31,471 nt of DNA, from assembly GCA_023151115.1 (NCBI GenBank), contig JAKLJP010000065.1, positions 1 to 31,471 of the forward strand, given 5' to 3'. This document shows, in pieces, positions 8,709 through 16,540 of this stretch. The translations under genes and the position numbers were made by a program. The stretch is from Anaerolineae bacterium. Its GTDB lineage: Bacteria; Chloroflexota; Anaerolineae; 4572-78; J111. Below the pieces are notes generated by a model. It saw only the letters and a program-made list of their open reading frames with translations. It had not been told where the DNA came from and ran no database searches. Position 1 is the first letter of the stretch. Each line of letters opens with the position of its first letter.

Positions 8709-9869
8709 CTAGAACGGGAATGGTCCCCCGCCGGGCGGCGTGCCATCGGTGGGGCCACCGGCGCCAAAGTTTTTGGCAACCAACACTAGGTCAAGGATGT
8801 TGATAATTCCATCCGGGCACGGCGCCGTCCCTGGCGAGGTGGGGGGGGTACAGGTCGGGCTGGGTGTACCGGTGAAATCGGCGGCCTGCGACAGGGTGCT
8901 GGCTCCGGCGGGCTGGTTGAGCACACTGGCCATCAGGACCAGATCGAGGATATTGATGGCGTTGTCATTGTTAAGATCGCCGGCCCACAGGAAAACGGAT
9001 GAGGAATCATGCGGGTCTTCAAACTCGGTCTCCGCGTCGAGGTAGCCAAAGCGACTGACCGCTACAGTGTAGGGCGGCGACACCGAGCCGTTATTGAAGG
9101 CACAGAAGCCAAAGATGTCCACCTCACCGCCATCGCAGGGGTAGATGCCGTTGATTTTGACATCGGTAAAGATGTCGGTGGGCACTGCGCCGACGACCAG
9201 GCCGGCGTTTTTGCCGCCTTCGAGGCCAATCTGGAATTTGAAGATAGTGGGCACGTCAACCGTGATGATACCCAGGGTGTCTTCAACATCCGGGCCGGGG
9301 AAGCCGCCGTTATCCGTTACCAGCGAGGTTTCACCGTCGAGACAGATGTCGGCCTCGTCGTTTACCGCCGCGTCGGGGTCGCTGCGCCAGACGATGTCAA
9401 GCAGGCTGCCGCTGCCATCAACGGTCATCGTCGGGTCAAAGTAAACAATACTGACGGTAAAAGAGGCGTCGGTTAATCCATCTGAAGGAACAGCAGGGAG
9501 TACTTCGCCACAAGTTACCCCCGCACCGCCGGTTTGCACGGTCATAAAGTAATCCACTCCACGCTTACCGGGCAGTAGGTCGCCGGGCCGGACCTCCTGC
9601 GGCGAGACAATCGAGGCGTCGTAGCCGATGACCAGTTGCAAGCCGGAGATATGCTCCGCGCCTTGAATATCCAACTTGGTCACAACCGTGCCATCACCCC
9701 TGGAAACTACGGTTTCGCCCGGATTCCAGAGAAAGGCTTCAAAGCTAATGGCCTGGGCGTTGACATCTTCTTCCGGCTCCTGGGCCGCCGCCGGCAGGGC
9801 CGTTAACGCCGCGAGTAAGAGCACAAGCACCAGCAGCCAAATAATTTGGCCTAAATTCTTTTGTTTCAT
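8709..9869 (-). CDS. Secreted cohesin-like + X + dockerin protein
   Basis: 386 residues. ATG at 9869 is chosen because GGAGG lies 8 nt upstream and the protein then opens with a signal peptide (MKQKNLGQIIWLLVLVLLLAAL); an upstream ATG at 9884 overlaps the ribosome-binding site. Residues ~38-205 form a cohesin-like beta-sandwich (TKLDIQGAEHISGLQLVIGYDASIV). An X-type module follows at ~207-280, ending VSRFGYLDAETEFEDP. The dockerin is unusual: first loop DLNNDNAINILD, then a ~35-residue Thr/Pro/Cys-rich insert, then a second loop (CPDGIINILD) that lacks Asp at position 1 and Asn at position 3. It is probably the first gene of the five-gene minus-strand set, and a good candidate for the basic repeating subunit of a chain. 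Confidence 0.82.
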   Translation of the reverse strand: MKQKNLGQIIWLLVLVLLLAALTALPAAAQEPEEDVNAQAISFEAFLWNPGETVVSRGDGTVVTKLDIQGAEHISGLQLVIGYDASIVSPQEVRPGDLLPGKRGVDYFMTVQTGGAGVTCGEVLPAVPSDGLTDASFTVSIVYFDPTMTVDGSGSLLDIVWRSDPDAAVNDEADICLDGETSLVTDNGGFPGPDVEDTLGIITVDVPTIFKFQIGLEGGKNAGLVVGAVPTDIFTDVKINGIYPCDGGEVDIFGFCAFNNGSVSPPYTVAVSRFGYLDAETEFEDPHDSSSVFLWAGDLNNDNAINILDLVLMASVLNQPAGASTLSQAADFTGTPSPTCTPPTSPGTAPCPDGIINILDLVLVAKNFGAGGPTDGTPPGGGPFPF

Positions 9870-9884
9870 CAGGTAAACCTCCAT

Positions 9885-10527
9885 TAAAACCAGGATAAAT
9901 TGATTAAACTAAAACTGTTCCAAGGATGTGGTCTTGCGCTGGAGCTCCCTCCTTTCCTGAAATCATGACCGTCGAAAGAGAGTAATCAGTAAACAGTTAG
10001 CATCAGATTGTAACAACCCCTCTACTATCAGTTTTAGCATATCCTATCCAGGGCAGTATCTCAACGGTAGCAATGCGGAAAAAAATTTAGGTGGTTTCGA
10101 GGAATTTCTTCTCCGTGCTAGTACGGTTGTTGGGTTGTCGGGGTTATGCTAGATTTGGAGCTGCCAGTAAGTTTGAGAGGCTTGACGCGGAGGGAGAGTT
10201 GGCTTAAGATAGAGACGTGATGCGTGAGGCGAAGAGGCGAGGATAGAGGATGGAGGATGGAGGATAGAAGATAGAGAATAGAAGATAGATAACAATCCTC
10301 ATTGACGAGTTTCTATCAACTATACCCAACGCATTTCAAAATTTCCGTAGCTGACGCATCCCCATGCGTCAGCGGACGGCATAGGGATGCCGTCCTACGG
10401 AAATTTTAGCGTGCGCTTAGTATATCAACTATCTACCATCTACTATCTTCCATCTACCATCTTCAATCTTCGTCTCGAGGCCCCTGTGGGCAAATCATCG
10501 CGTCTTTATTTCAAAGGAGTTTTTCCC
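9885..10527. repeat. 643-bp intergenic region: likely control region plus nested hairpin
   Basis: No gene is seen. 9885-10140 is ordinary AT-richer DNA upstream of the minus-strand cohesin-dockerin gene; a poor promoter-like pair is visible on the minus strand (TTGTTA, 17 bp, TTTACT) and is not asserted. 10215-10290 is tandem G/A-rich words (GAGGCGA, GGATGGA, GATAGAA), and 10424-10475 is the complementary C/T-rich side (ATCTACC, ATCTTCC). Between the arms lies the palindromic element at 10324-10423. Confidence 0.65.
10324..10423. repeat. Palindromic element with two perfect inner hairpins (three-way junction)
   Basis: Outer arms AAAATTTCCGTAG (10338-10350) / CTACGGAAATTTT (10395-10407) pair perfectly. 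Inside are two hairpins, CTGACGCAT-CCCC-ATGCGTCAG and GACGGCAT-AGGG-ATGCCGTC. The pairing extends outward less perfectly. ATCAACTAT occurs directly on both sides (10315-10323 and 10424-10432), a possible 9-bp target duplication, although the surrounding repeat words make this less certain. Confidence 0.8.
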
Positions 10528-11187
10528 TTGTCCCCCCTCCGCGTTTTGATTGCCGAAGACCAGACCATTTTGCGTGAGGCGTATCTGCACGCTTTGCAAA
10601 CTGTGCCACATATCACGGTTATCGAAGCAGTCGGTGATGGCGAGGCGGCGGTGGAGGCGGCGCGGCGCTTGCAGCCGGATGTGGCTCTGTTGGATATCCA
10701 GATGCCCAAACTCAATGGCATTGAGGCAGCTAAGCAGATTCGAGCCGCCCTGCCTCACATCGGGCTGGTGCTGGTGTCGCACCACAGCCAGCGTCAGTAC
10801 GCCGAAGCTTTTTTGCGTGATGGGACCGCCGGTAAAGCCTATCTGCTCAAAACCACCCTCAACGAGCCGGCGGAACTGATTCGCGCCATCGAAGTGGTGG
10901 CCGAGGGCGGCGCAATTTTGGCCCCCGAAATCCAGGACGAACTCCTGCAAATCGCCGTGACCCGGCCCCAGGCGCAACTGAACGCGCTGACCCGGCGCGA
11001 GCAGGAAGTGCTGCGGCTCATGGCCGAAGGCTACACCAATATCGCCATGGCCCAGCGCCTCTCCGTCAGCGAGCGCACCGTCGAAAGCCACGTCAACAAT
11101 ATCTTTTCCAAGCTGAGCCTGACCAGCGAAGTCACCCACAACCCCAGGGTGATGGCGGTGCTGTTGTTTCTCCAAGCCGGGCAATGA
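10528..11187 (+). CDS. NarL/FixJ-type response regulator
   Basis: 219 residues from TTG at 10528, chosen because AAGGAGT ends 7 nt upstream and the REC domain (SPLRVLIAEDQ) begins at once; the longer frame upstream is repeat DNA. The receiver domain at ~4-125 has acidic pair E10/D11, phospho-acceptor D56 (ALLDIQMP) and K108 (LLKTT). A LuxR-type HTH lies at ~153-200 (LTRREQEVLRLMAEGYTNIAMA, then SERTVESHVNNI). It is a DNA-binding transcription regulator, probably phosphorylated by the kinase encoded tail to tail at 11254-12738. The cohesin/dockerin genes on both sides are possible targets, but no operator was recognised. Confidence 0.9.
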   Translation: MSPLRVLIAEDQTILREAYLHALQTVPHITVIEAVGDGEAAVEAARRLQPDVALLDIQMPKLNGIEAAKQIRAALPHIGLVLVSHHSQRQYAEAFLRDGTAGKAYLLKTTLNEPAELIRAIEVVAEGGAILAPEIQDELLQIAVTRPQAQLNALTRREQEVLRLMAEGYTNIAMAQRLSVSERTVESHVNNIFSKLSLTSEVTHNPRVMAVLLFLQAGQ

Positions 11188-11189
11188 AG

Positions 11190-11272
11190 AAGGAAGTAGG
11201 AAGTAGGAAGTAGGGAGTAGGGAGTAGGGGGATTTTCCCTTACTCCTTACTGCCTACTCCTTACTCCTTAAA
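11190..11272. repeat. Heptanucleotide-repeat hairpin between convergent genes
   Basis: Tandem GTAGGAA/GTAGGGA words (11192-11230) face complementary TTACTCC/CTACTCC words (11237-11272) across a short TTTT-containing loop. It lies between the 3' ends of the regulator and the kinase, and could stop transcription from both sides. The kinase's final residues (LRSKE) and stop codon are encoded in this repeat. Confidence 0.7.
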
Positions 11273-12738
11273 TAGTGGGTAAATGCCTGCAAATGGCCGG
11301 GGTTGGGACTGGGTTGGGGGGCGGGTAGACGAGCGTAAACCGTAGTGCCCTGGCCCGGCCCGGTTTGAAAGCTGAGGCGGCCGCCCCAGGCCAATGTCCG
11401 TTCTTGCAGCGATAGCAACCCCAAATGCCCCTGCTGCCCCATCAGCAGTTCGGGCGCGGCCTTTAACCCAACGCCCGTATCCTGCACTGTCACCGTTACC
11501 GTATCATCGCGCCAACGCAGGTGGATAAAGACTTGCTCGGCCTGGGCGTGTTTGATCGCGTTGTCGAGGGCCTGGCGGGTGATGTAGTAGATATCCCGCT
11601 CCAACTTGGAGTCGGCCAGGCGGGCGTTGTCAAAACCCTGGGCGGTCAGGTCAATAGTGCGGGGGGCGGTGGCCGGCAGAGCATGTTTGCTCAACGAGTC
11701 CATGTAGGCTTGCAGCGCGGCAATCAGCCCCAAATCGGTCAGCACGGCCGGGTGCAAGCCCTGGGTAATCTCACGCAGCCGCGAGTTTAAACTACGTGTT
11801 TCCTGACTCAACGCTTCCAAACAGGGCTGAATTTGAGCCGGGTCAACGGCAAGCTGGTGCTGGCTTTGGCTCAAGGTCAGGCCCATGGTGGTCAGCCGGC
11901 TCAAAATATCGTCGTGTAGTTCAACCGCCAGGTTGCGCCGCTCTTCTTCCTGGGCGTCAATGGTGCGGCGGTAGGCCAGTTGCAGCTTGTCCAGCGTGTC
12001 GGCCAGGTCGGCGATCAGACGCGCATTTTTAACGGCCAGGGCCAGGGGGCCGGTCAGCCAATCAAAGGCTCGAAAGGCGCCCGGAGAAGGCCGGAGACTG
12101 GCCGCAGCCCAACTCAGGCCAATCAGGCCGACCAGTTCAGCCTGCAAATTCAAAGCGGCCACCTGCTCAACCCCCAAGAGCAGCAACCCCTGGCGCAGGG
12201 CGCTTTCCGGCAAGGCTAACACAGGCTGCGTCCCCGGTAATTGTCCCGGCGACAGGTCAACCGGCAGTTCGGCCAAATCAGCCGCCAGTGTTCCCTCGCT
12301 GTGGGCCAAAACCAGCAGGCGATCCTCGGCCTGGTAGAGCCAGAGGCTAACGCTCTGCGCCGCCAGGTGCTGGCGCAGCGATCCGGCCACGTAGGGTAAT
12401 AAAGTTTCCAAATCGGCGGTCTGGCGGACGGCCTGGCTGTACATCCCCAATAGTTGCCGGCCCAGCACTCGCTCCGGCCAGAGCCGCTGCTCCAGTAAAG
12501 ATTCCAGCCAGGGGTACAAACCGGCAAAACCCAGCAAGGCTACCAGAGCCAGAACCAGGGCCGAACCGGAAAGTTCAATGGAAAAGAGGAGCAACACTAA
12601 AAAAAGTAGAAGGGTTGCCGGCGCCATAATCAACAGTGTGGCCAGGACATAAAACTGCCGGTTCGACCGGCTGGCGAGGGGGTCGCTCACCTGGAACCAC
12701 GAAACTATTTGATTCTTAAGCCGACTGAGCTGGTTCAT
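11254..12738 (-). CDS. Membrane sensor histidine kinase, HisKA_3 (NarX/DegS-type)
   Basis: 494 residues. Two transmembrane segments (~28-52 and ~56-76) are close together, leaving almost no external sensor loop. A GAF-like domain follows at ~105-240, then the dimerisation/phospho-acceptor segment EEERRNLAVELHDD with H275. A HATPase domain occupies ~345-475, with an N-box-like QALDNAIKHA, the DTGVGL G1 box and QGHLGLLSLQERT. It autophosphorylates and should pass phosphate to the adjacent NarL-type regulator. No ribosome-binding site stands out before ATG 12738. A paired kinase and regulator on opposite strands, convergent, is unusual for this type. Confidence 0.88.
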   Translation of the reverse strand: MNQLSRLKNQIVSWFQVSDPLASRSNRQFYVLATLLIMAPATLLLFLVLLLFSIELSGSALVLALVALLGFAGLYPWLESLLEQRLWPERVLGRQLLGMYSQAVRQTADLETLLPYVAGSLRQHLAAQSVSLWLYQAEDRLLVLAHSEGTLAADLAELPVDLSPGQLPGTQPVLALPESALRQGLLLLGVEQVAALNLQAELVGLIGLSWAAASLRPSPGAFRAFDWLTGPLALAVKNARLIADLADTLDKLQLAYRRTIDAQEEERRNLAVELHDDILSRLTTMGLTLSQSQHQLAVDPAQIQPCLEALSQETRSLNSRLREITQGLHPAVLTDLGLIAALQAYMDSLSKHALPATAPRTIDLTAQGFDNARLADSKLERDIYYITRQALDNAIKHAQAEQVFIHLRWRDDTVTVTVQDTGVGLKAAPELLMGQQGHLGLLSLQERTLAWGGRLSFQTGPGQGTTVYARLPAPQPSPNPGHLQAFTHYLRSKE

Positions 12739-12759
12739 CGGCGGACGGTAGGAATAGGG

Positions 12760-12920
12760 AAGAATGGAAAGCTGGAAGGTTGGATAAAGCTATGTAAACG
12801 TCTAAAAAATCCTTCCCGTTTTGAGTTCCTACGAGTTCCTCTAGTTCCCTGGGAACTCGTAGGAGCTTGGGGGAACTTATTTTTGGACAATCACTAAGTC
12901 CTATCCTCCAATCTTCCAGT
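12760..12920. repeat. Nested hairpin between the kinase gene and the cohesin gene
   Basis: Outer arms AATGGAAAGCTGGAAGGTTGG and CCTCCAATCTTCCAGTTAT are complementary in part. The inner stem is CCTACGAGTTCC against GGGAACTCGTAGG around 12828-12864. GAGTTCCT is the same word seen at 6409-6442. Confidence 0.6.
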
Positions 12921-12923
12921 TAT

Positions 12924-13649
12924 TTAGGCTAAATCTTTGAAAGCGCTGGGGCGACGGCCAGAACCTCGCGGCCTGTCTCCCGCTGGCTGTGTCTGTTTAC
13001 GGAAACCGCTCATAACCACAAAACCGCCCACGGCCAAAACACCCAATCCCAGTACCACCGCCGCAATAATCCACCAGGGGAAATTATCGCCCTCAGAGCC
13101 GGCGACAACCGGACTGCCGTCATCGGAGCCGCCAATGGTCAGGGGTGAAGTTTCAGCCGGGATTGTCTCCAGGTTGACCGAGACCAGGGTGGATCGCTCC
13201 ACATTGATCGTTGTGGGTGTGTCTTGCAGAATTTTGAAGGTCATGCGAACTACGGGACCGCTGCCATTGACCGGCGGAGCCGGATTGAGCAAGGTCAAGG
13301 CATACATAATCGTTCCCTGGGAGGGGTCGGCCTGATTGGCCACCACAAAGCCCTGGTTGACCGGCAGCAGCGTACCCGGTTCAATTTGGACGCCCCCCTG
13401 GTCGGGCTGGCTGTCCTGAATTTCTAATACCGCCGGGTCATACTTGAGATGAAGCTCCAGGCCGTACAGATCGCTTACATTTTCGGCCAGCACTTCGACG
13501 GTAACCATCCCCTCAGCCGATGAAACGGGCTTGAGGGTTAAGCGGGTTCCATTCTGAGCCAGGGCTAACGGCGCGGCCACCAGTAGGACCAGCAAGATGA
13601 TGGACAAAAAGATTATTTTGAATGAGTAGATTTTACTTGAGCTTTGCAT
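12924..13649 (-). CDS. Membrane-anchored single-cohesin protein
   Basis: 241 residues; ATG at 13649 with AGGAGG 8-9 nt upstream. Signal peptide (FKIIFLSIILLVLLVAAPLALA); cohesin ~32-170 (VTVEVLAENVSDLYGLELHLKY, then PAPPVNGSGPVVRMTFKI); Ser/Gly/Asp linker; one transmembrane segment (WWIIAAVVLGLGVLAVGGFVV); short basic cytoplasmic tail. It is the paralogue of the 2730-3689 protein without the TPR part. Inferred role: a surface anchor for dockerin-bearing partners. The C-terminal ~12 residues (RRPSAFKDLA) contain no known sorting motif. Confidence 0.88.
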   Translation of the reverse strand: MQSSSKIYSFKIIFLSIILLVLLVAAPLALAQNGTRLTLKPVSSAEGMVTVEVLAENVSDLYGLELHLKYDPAVLEIQDSQPDQGGVQIEPGTLLPVNQGFVVANQADPSQGTIMYALTLLNPAPPVNGSGPVVRMTFKILQDTPTTINVERSTLVSVNLETIPAETSPLTIGGSDDGSPVVAGSEGDNFPWWIIAAVVLGLGVLAVGGFVVMSGFRKQTQPAGDRPRGSGRRPSAFKDLA

Positions 13650-13717
13650 AAGTAGTTTCCTCCTGAAAATAAAGACGCGATGGCAGGTGAGGCGAGGAGG
13701 CGAGATGAAGATTGAAG

Positions 13718-13846
13718 GTAACTACTCAGTCATGTCATTTCGAGCGACGTTAGGCGCGAGAAATCTCCTAATTCGTAGTTTGCAGACAACGGCCTCAAAG
13801 ATTTCTCGGCTTTCAGCCTCGAAATGACATGGGGGTGAGTAGTTAC
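13718..13846. repeat. Full CATGTCATTTCGA palindromic element nested in tandem-repeat arms
   Basis: The ends GTAACTACTCA / TGAGTAGTTAC pair perfectly, with inner arms CATGTCATTTCGA / TCGAAATGACATG and GAGAAATCT / AGATTTCTC. It is homologous to 2577-2703. It is flanked by G/A-rich GAGGCGAGGAGGCGAGATGAAG on the left and C/T-rich CTCTATCTTCTATCTTCGC on the right. It occupies the gap between the two genes at 12924 and 13894. Confidence 0.85.
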
Positions 13847-13893
13847 ATGAGGATTATCCTCTATCTTCTATCTTCGCTCTTTGCGCCCTTATC

Positions 13894-14937
13894 TCATTGA
13901 CAAATCCAGGGATGGGCTGCCGTCGACTGGCCGTAATTGATGGCCAGCAGAATCAAATCCAGCACATTTACTGCACCGTCCTGGTTTAAATCTGCCGCAA
14001 CGCCGCCTCCATTCTCGCCGATGACTCGGCCCAGCGCTGTAGCATCGGCCACATCAATCGCGCCGTCGCCGGTGATATCGCCGGCCAGCAGAGTCACGGG
14101 AGATAGGGAAGTTGTTTCGCTGTTATGGTTGAGGCCGGTACAGGTGGCGCTCAAAAAACCGGGGCGGCGGACGGTGAGGGTGTACACACCAAAGTCAAGG
14201 TCGGTGAAGGCGAAGTCGCCGGTGGCGGATGTGATCGTCGTGGAACCCAATCCTTCAATCAATAAGGTGGTTCCGGTCAAATTAACCGGGATCGGCCCCT
14301 CAAGCTGAATGTTGCCGGTCAGAGTCCCTCGCGGTTGAGCCAGCGCGATTACCTGTACGGTCAGAGGGGTAATTGCGGCAATAGGCAGCGGAGCGCCGTC
14401 TTTTTGGCCCAGCGTCACTGCCGTCAAATCAAAAGACCTCGGGCTGATCGTGGGGGCAATCGCCTCGAAGGTCCAGGTCAGCAGCGTCAGCGAGCCAGTT
14501 AGGTCGGGCACATCGCCCTGGCGGCTGGCGGCTACCAGCAGTTGGCCGTCGGTGATTTGAGATTGGGCAATCAGGGGAAAATCGGGGCTGAGGTTTGGGC
14601 CTCCGGCTGAGGGTCTGACGGCGGCGCTGTCCCAGTTGAGCCGGAATTGATAGCCAAAAACGCCGGGCGGCTGCGGCTGGTTGAGGATGACCTGGATTTC
14701 AAACGTCTCGCCGACCGTGACCTGGGCCGGGCCAGTAATCTGGAGGGTCGCGCTGCCGGTCTGTAGCAGCGCTTCGGCCCGAGTGGCCGGTGCAGTGACC
14801 AGCATGGCTAAAAAAAACAAAACACAGAAAGCGCGATAAAATCTATTGAGTTGGCTGAATAGTGGGATTTGTGGGACCACGCTCGCAAAAGCGAAGGGGC
14901 CTGGCTGAAACCAATCCAGCAAAGGCTTTGAAGCCAT
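13894..14937 (-). CDS. Secreted cohesin + X-like + dockerin protein
   Basis: About 347 residues from ATG 14937. The frame is open to 15114 (ATG at 15051), but that part is largely palindromic repeat sequence, so the start is uncertain. A hydrophobic signal (FYRAFCVLFFLAMLVTAPATRA) precedes a cohesin (~60-200; ITGPAQVTVGETFEIQVIL, GYQFRLNWDSAAV). A carboxypeptidase-regulatory-like Ig module follows (TSATGDFAFTDLDFGVYTLTV), corresponding in position to the X module of its neighbours. The dockerin loops are DITGDGAIDVAD and DLNQDGAVNVLD. It is the fourth protein here with a cohesin and a dockerin in the same chain. Transcribed toward the membrane-anchored cohesin gene at 12924, across a repeat. 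Confidence 0.8.
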   Translation of the reverse strand: MASKPLLDWFQPGPFAFASVVPQIPLFSQLNRFYRAFCVLFFLAMLVTAPATRAEALLQTGSATLQITGPAQVTVGETFEIQVILNQPQPPGVFGYQFRLNWDSAAVRPSAGGPNLSPDFPLIAQSQITDGQLLVAASRQGDVPDLTGSLTLLTWTFEAIAPTISPRSFDLTAVTLGQKDGAPLPIAAITPLTVQVIALAQPRGTLTGNIQLEGPIPVNLTGTTLLIEGLGSTTITSATGDFAFTDLDFGVYTLTVRRPGFLSATCTGLNHNSETTSLSPVTLLAGDITGDGAIDVADATALGRVIGENGGGVAADLNQDGAVNVLDLILLAINYGQSTAAHPWICQ

Positions 14938-14980
14938 CTGCGCCGGCAGTCTCCTCAGCCTGGGGCCGGGAGCGCCGCGT

Positions 14981-15038
14981 AAATTTGGAACGGCATGGTT
15001 GCCATGCCGGGTCAAACGGCTCAATTGAGTCCAAATTT
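14981..15038. repeat. Palindromic element upstream of the cohesin-dockerin gene
   Basis: Arms AAATTTGG (14981-14988) and CCAAATTT (15031-15038) enclose an inner hairpin GGCATGG-TT-GCCATGCC. It sits in the extended N-terminal frame of the 13894 gene, which is why the start there is ambiguous. The rest of 15039-15170 shows no gene. Confidence 0.65.
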
Positions 15039-15176
15039 GGCTGATCATCATCGCCTTTACGGTTGGTTTGGTAAAGAACAGGGCGGATTTGTAGACACAG
15101 ACCCGCCGGGCCAACTATTTTTGAACAAGATAAGCATAACATAGAGGTTGGTCTGGAACAATAGAGAATGGGTACC

Positions 15177-15286
15177 AAGGGGAGCGAGGACGCGGGGAGG
15201 CGAAGACGTAAGGCCGTTAGGGTCGTCATGCCCTCTTCTCCTCGCCTCTTCGCCTCCTCGTTTCTTCGCGTCTTTGCTGCCTGACA
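15177..15286. repeat. G/A-rich and C/T-rich complementary arms upstream of sucC
   Basis: GAGCGAGGACGCGGGGAGGCGAAGACG on one side and CTCCTCGCCTCTTCGCCTCC on the other form an imperfect hairpin of the same style as the other tandem-word arms. No coding evidence. Confidence 0.55.
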
Positions 15287-15325
15287 CCCATGACTTGTGC
15301 TACAAATAGGAGACCTCAAAAATTA

Positions 15326-15334
15326 TGGTATAAT
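15326..15334 (+). promoter_or_regulatory. Extended -10 promoter for sucCD
   Basis: TGGTATAAT is a perfect -10 hexamer with the TGn extension, 65 nt before the sucC start. No convincing -35 hexamer is seen at normal spacing, which is acceptable for extended -10 promoters. Confidence 0.5.
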
Positions 15335-15399
15335 GAGCTTAACTGGTCCGGGCTTTTGCCGGCAGTTAAACTATCAGGAGATTGCAAAGGAGAATACAG

Positions 15400-16536
15400 G
15401 TGAAACTGCACGAATACCAGTCGAAACGCATTTTTGCCAAGTATGGCGTGCCTATTCCCAATGGAGATGTAGCCACCACGCCCGCCGAAGCCCACGAGAT
15501 TGCCAAACGGCTTGGCGGCCCGGTGGTCATCAAAAGTCAGGTTCTGGTAGGGGGGCGAGGTAAAGCCGGCGGCATTAAAGTAGCCAAAGATGCCAAGCAG
15601 GCTGAAGAGCTGGCCAGGCAAATTTTGGGTATGACCATTAAAGATATTCCGGTGGAGAAGGTGCTGGTTGACGAAGCAGCCGATATCAAGGAGGAAATTT
15701 ACCTGGGCATTGTGATTGACCGGGCGCAGCGTACGCCGGTCATCATTGCCTCGGCAGCGGGCGGGGTGGAAATTGAAGAAGTGGCTAAAACCAAGCCCGA
15801 GGCCATCATTCGCCTGCCGGTTGACCTCGAACGGGGCCTGCTGGATTACCAGGCCCGCGACCTGGCTTTTGAGTTGGGCTTGCGGCGCGATTTTATCGGC
15901 CAGTTTGTGCAGATTGTCAAAGGGTTGTACCAGGCTTTTGTGGATACGGATGCCAGTTTGGCCGAAATCAATCCGCTGGTCGTGACCGGGCAGGAACGGC
16001 TGCTGGGGGTTGATGGCAAAATTGTCCTCGACGACAATGCCCTGTTCCGCCACCCGGAGCTGGCCGAACTGCGCGACATTCAGGAAGAAGCGCCCGCCGA
16101 ACGGGAGGCGCGCCGGGCCGGCTTGAGCTATGTCAAGCTTGACGGCGAAATTGGCTGTATGGTCAACGGGGCGGGGCTGGCTATGGCTACTATGGACATT
16201 ATCAAACATTACGGCGGCGAGCCAGCCAACTTCCTCGATGTGGGCGGTGGGGCCAAAGCCGAAAAAGTGACCGCCGCACTGCGGATTATCCTGAGCGACC
16301 CCAAGGTTAAGGCGGTCTTATTCAATATTTTTGGGGGCATTACCCGCTGTGATGAAGTGGCCCGCGGTATTCTGGCCGCCTTAGAAGAAGTCAAAACTAA
16401 CGTCCCCATGGTGGCCCGGTTAGTTGGCACCAATGAAGAAGAAGGCCGGCGGATTCTGGCCGAGGCCAATTTCCCCAGCGCTACCAGTTTGGGCGAGGCG
16501 GCCCAAAAAGCCGTCGCTCTGGCGAAGGGAGCCTAA
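15400..16536 (+). CDS. sucC: Succinyl-CoA ligase (ADP/GDP-forming), beta subunit
   Basis: 378 residues from GTG at 15400, chosen because AAAGGAG lies 7 nt upstream and the protein then starts [18 protein letters not shown], the normal family start. N-terminal ATP-grasp domain ([41 protein letters not shown]) and C-terminal ligase domain ([46 protein letters not shown]). It forms succinate and NTP from succinyl-CoA in the TCA cycle with the SucD subunit encoded next. The two genes are 4 nt apart and surely co-transcribed. Confidence 0.97.
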   Translation: MKLHEYQSKRIFAKYGVPIPNGDVATTPAEAHEIAKRLGGPVVIKSQVLVGGRGKAGGIKVAKDAKQAEELARQILGMTIKDIPVEKVLVDEAADIKEEIYLGIVIDRAQRTPVIIASAAGGVEIEEVAKTKPEAIIRLPVDLERGLLDYQARDLAFELGLRRDFIGQFVQIVKGLYQAFVDTDASLAEINPLVVTGQERLLGVDGKIVLDDNALFRHPELAELRDIQEEAPAEREARRAGLSYVKLDGEIGCMVNGAGLAMATMDIIKHYGGEPANFLDVGGGAKAEKVTAALRIILSDPKVKAVLFNIFGGITRCDEVARGILAALEEVKTNVPMVARLVGTNEEEGRRILAEANFPSATSLGEAAQKAVALAKGA

Positions 16537-16540
16537 CCTC

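Noticed and set aside
10387..10527. N-terminal extension of the response regulator
   Set aside because: Encoded by C/T-rich tandem-word repeat; the TTG at 10528 has an AAGGAGT site and begins the receiver domain.
15051..15114. Upstream starts of the 13894 cohesin-dockerin gene
   Set aside because: The extra N-terminal residues are encoded by palindromic repeat DNA and precede the signal peptide by about 70 residues or more.
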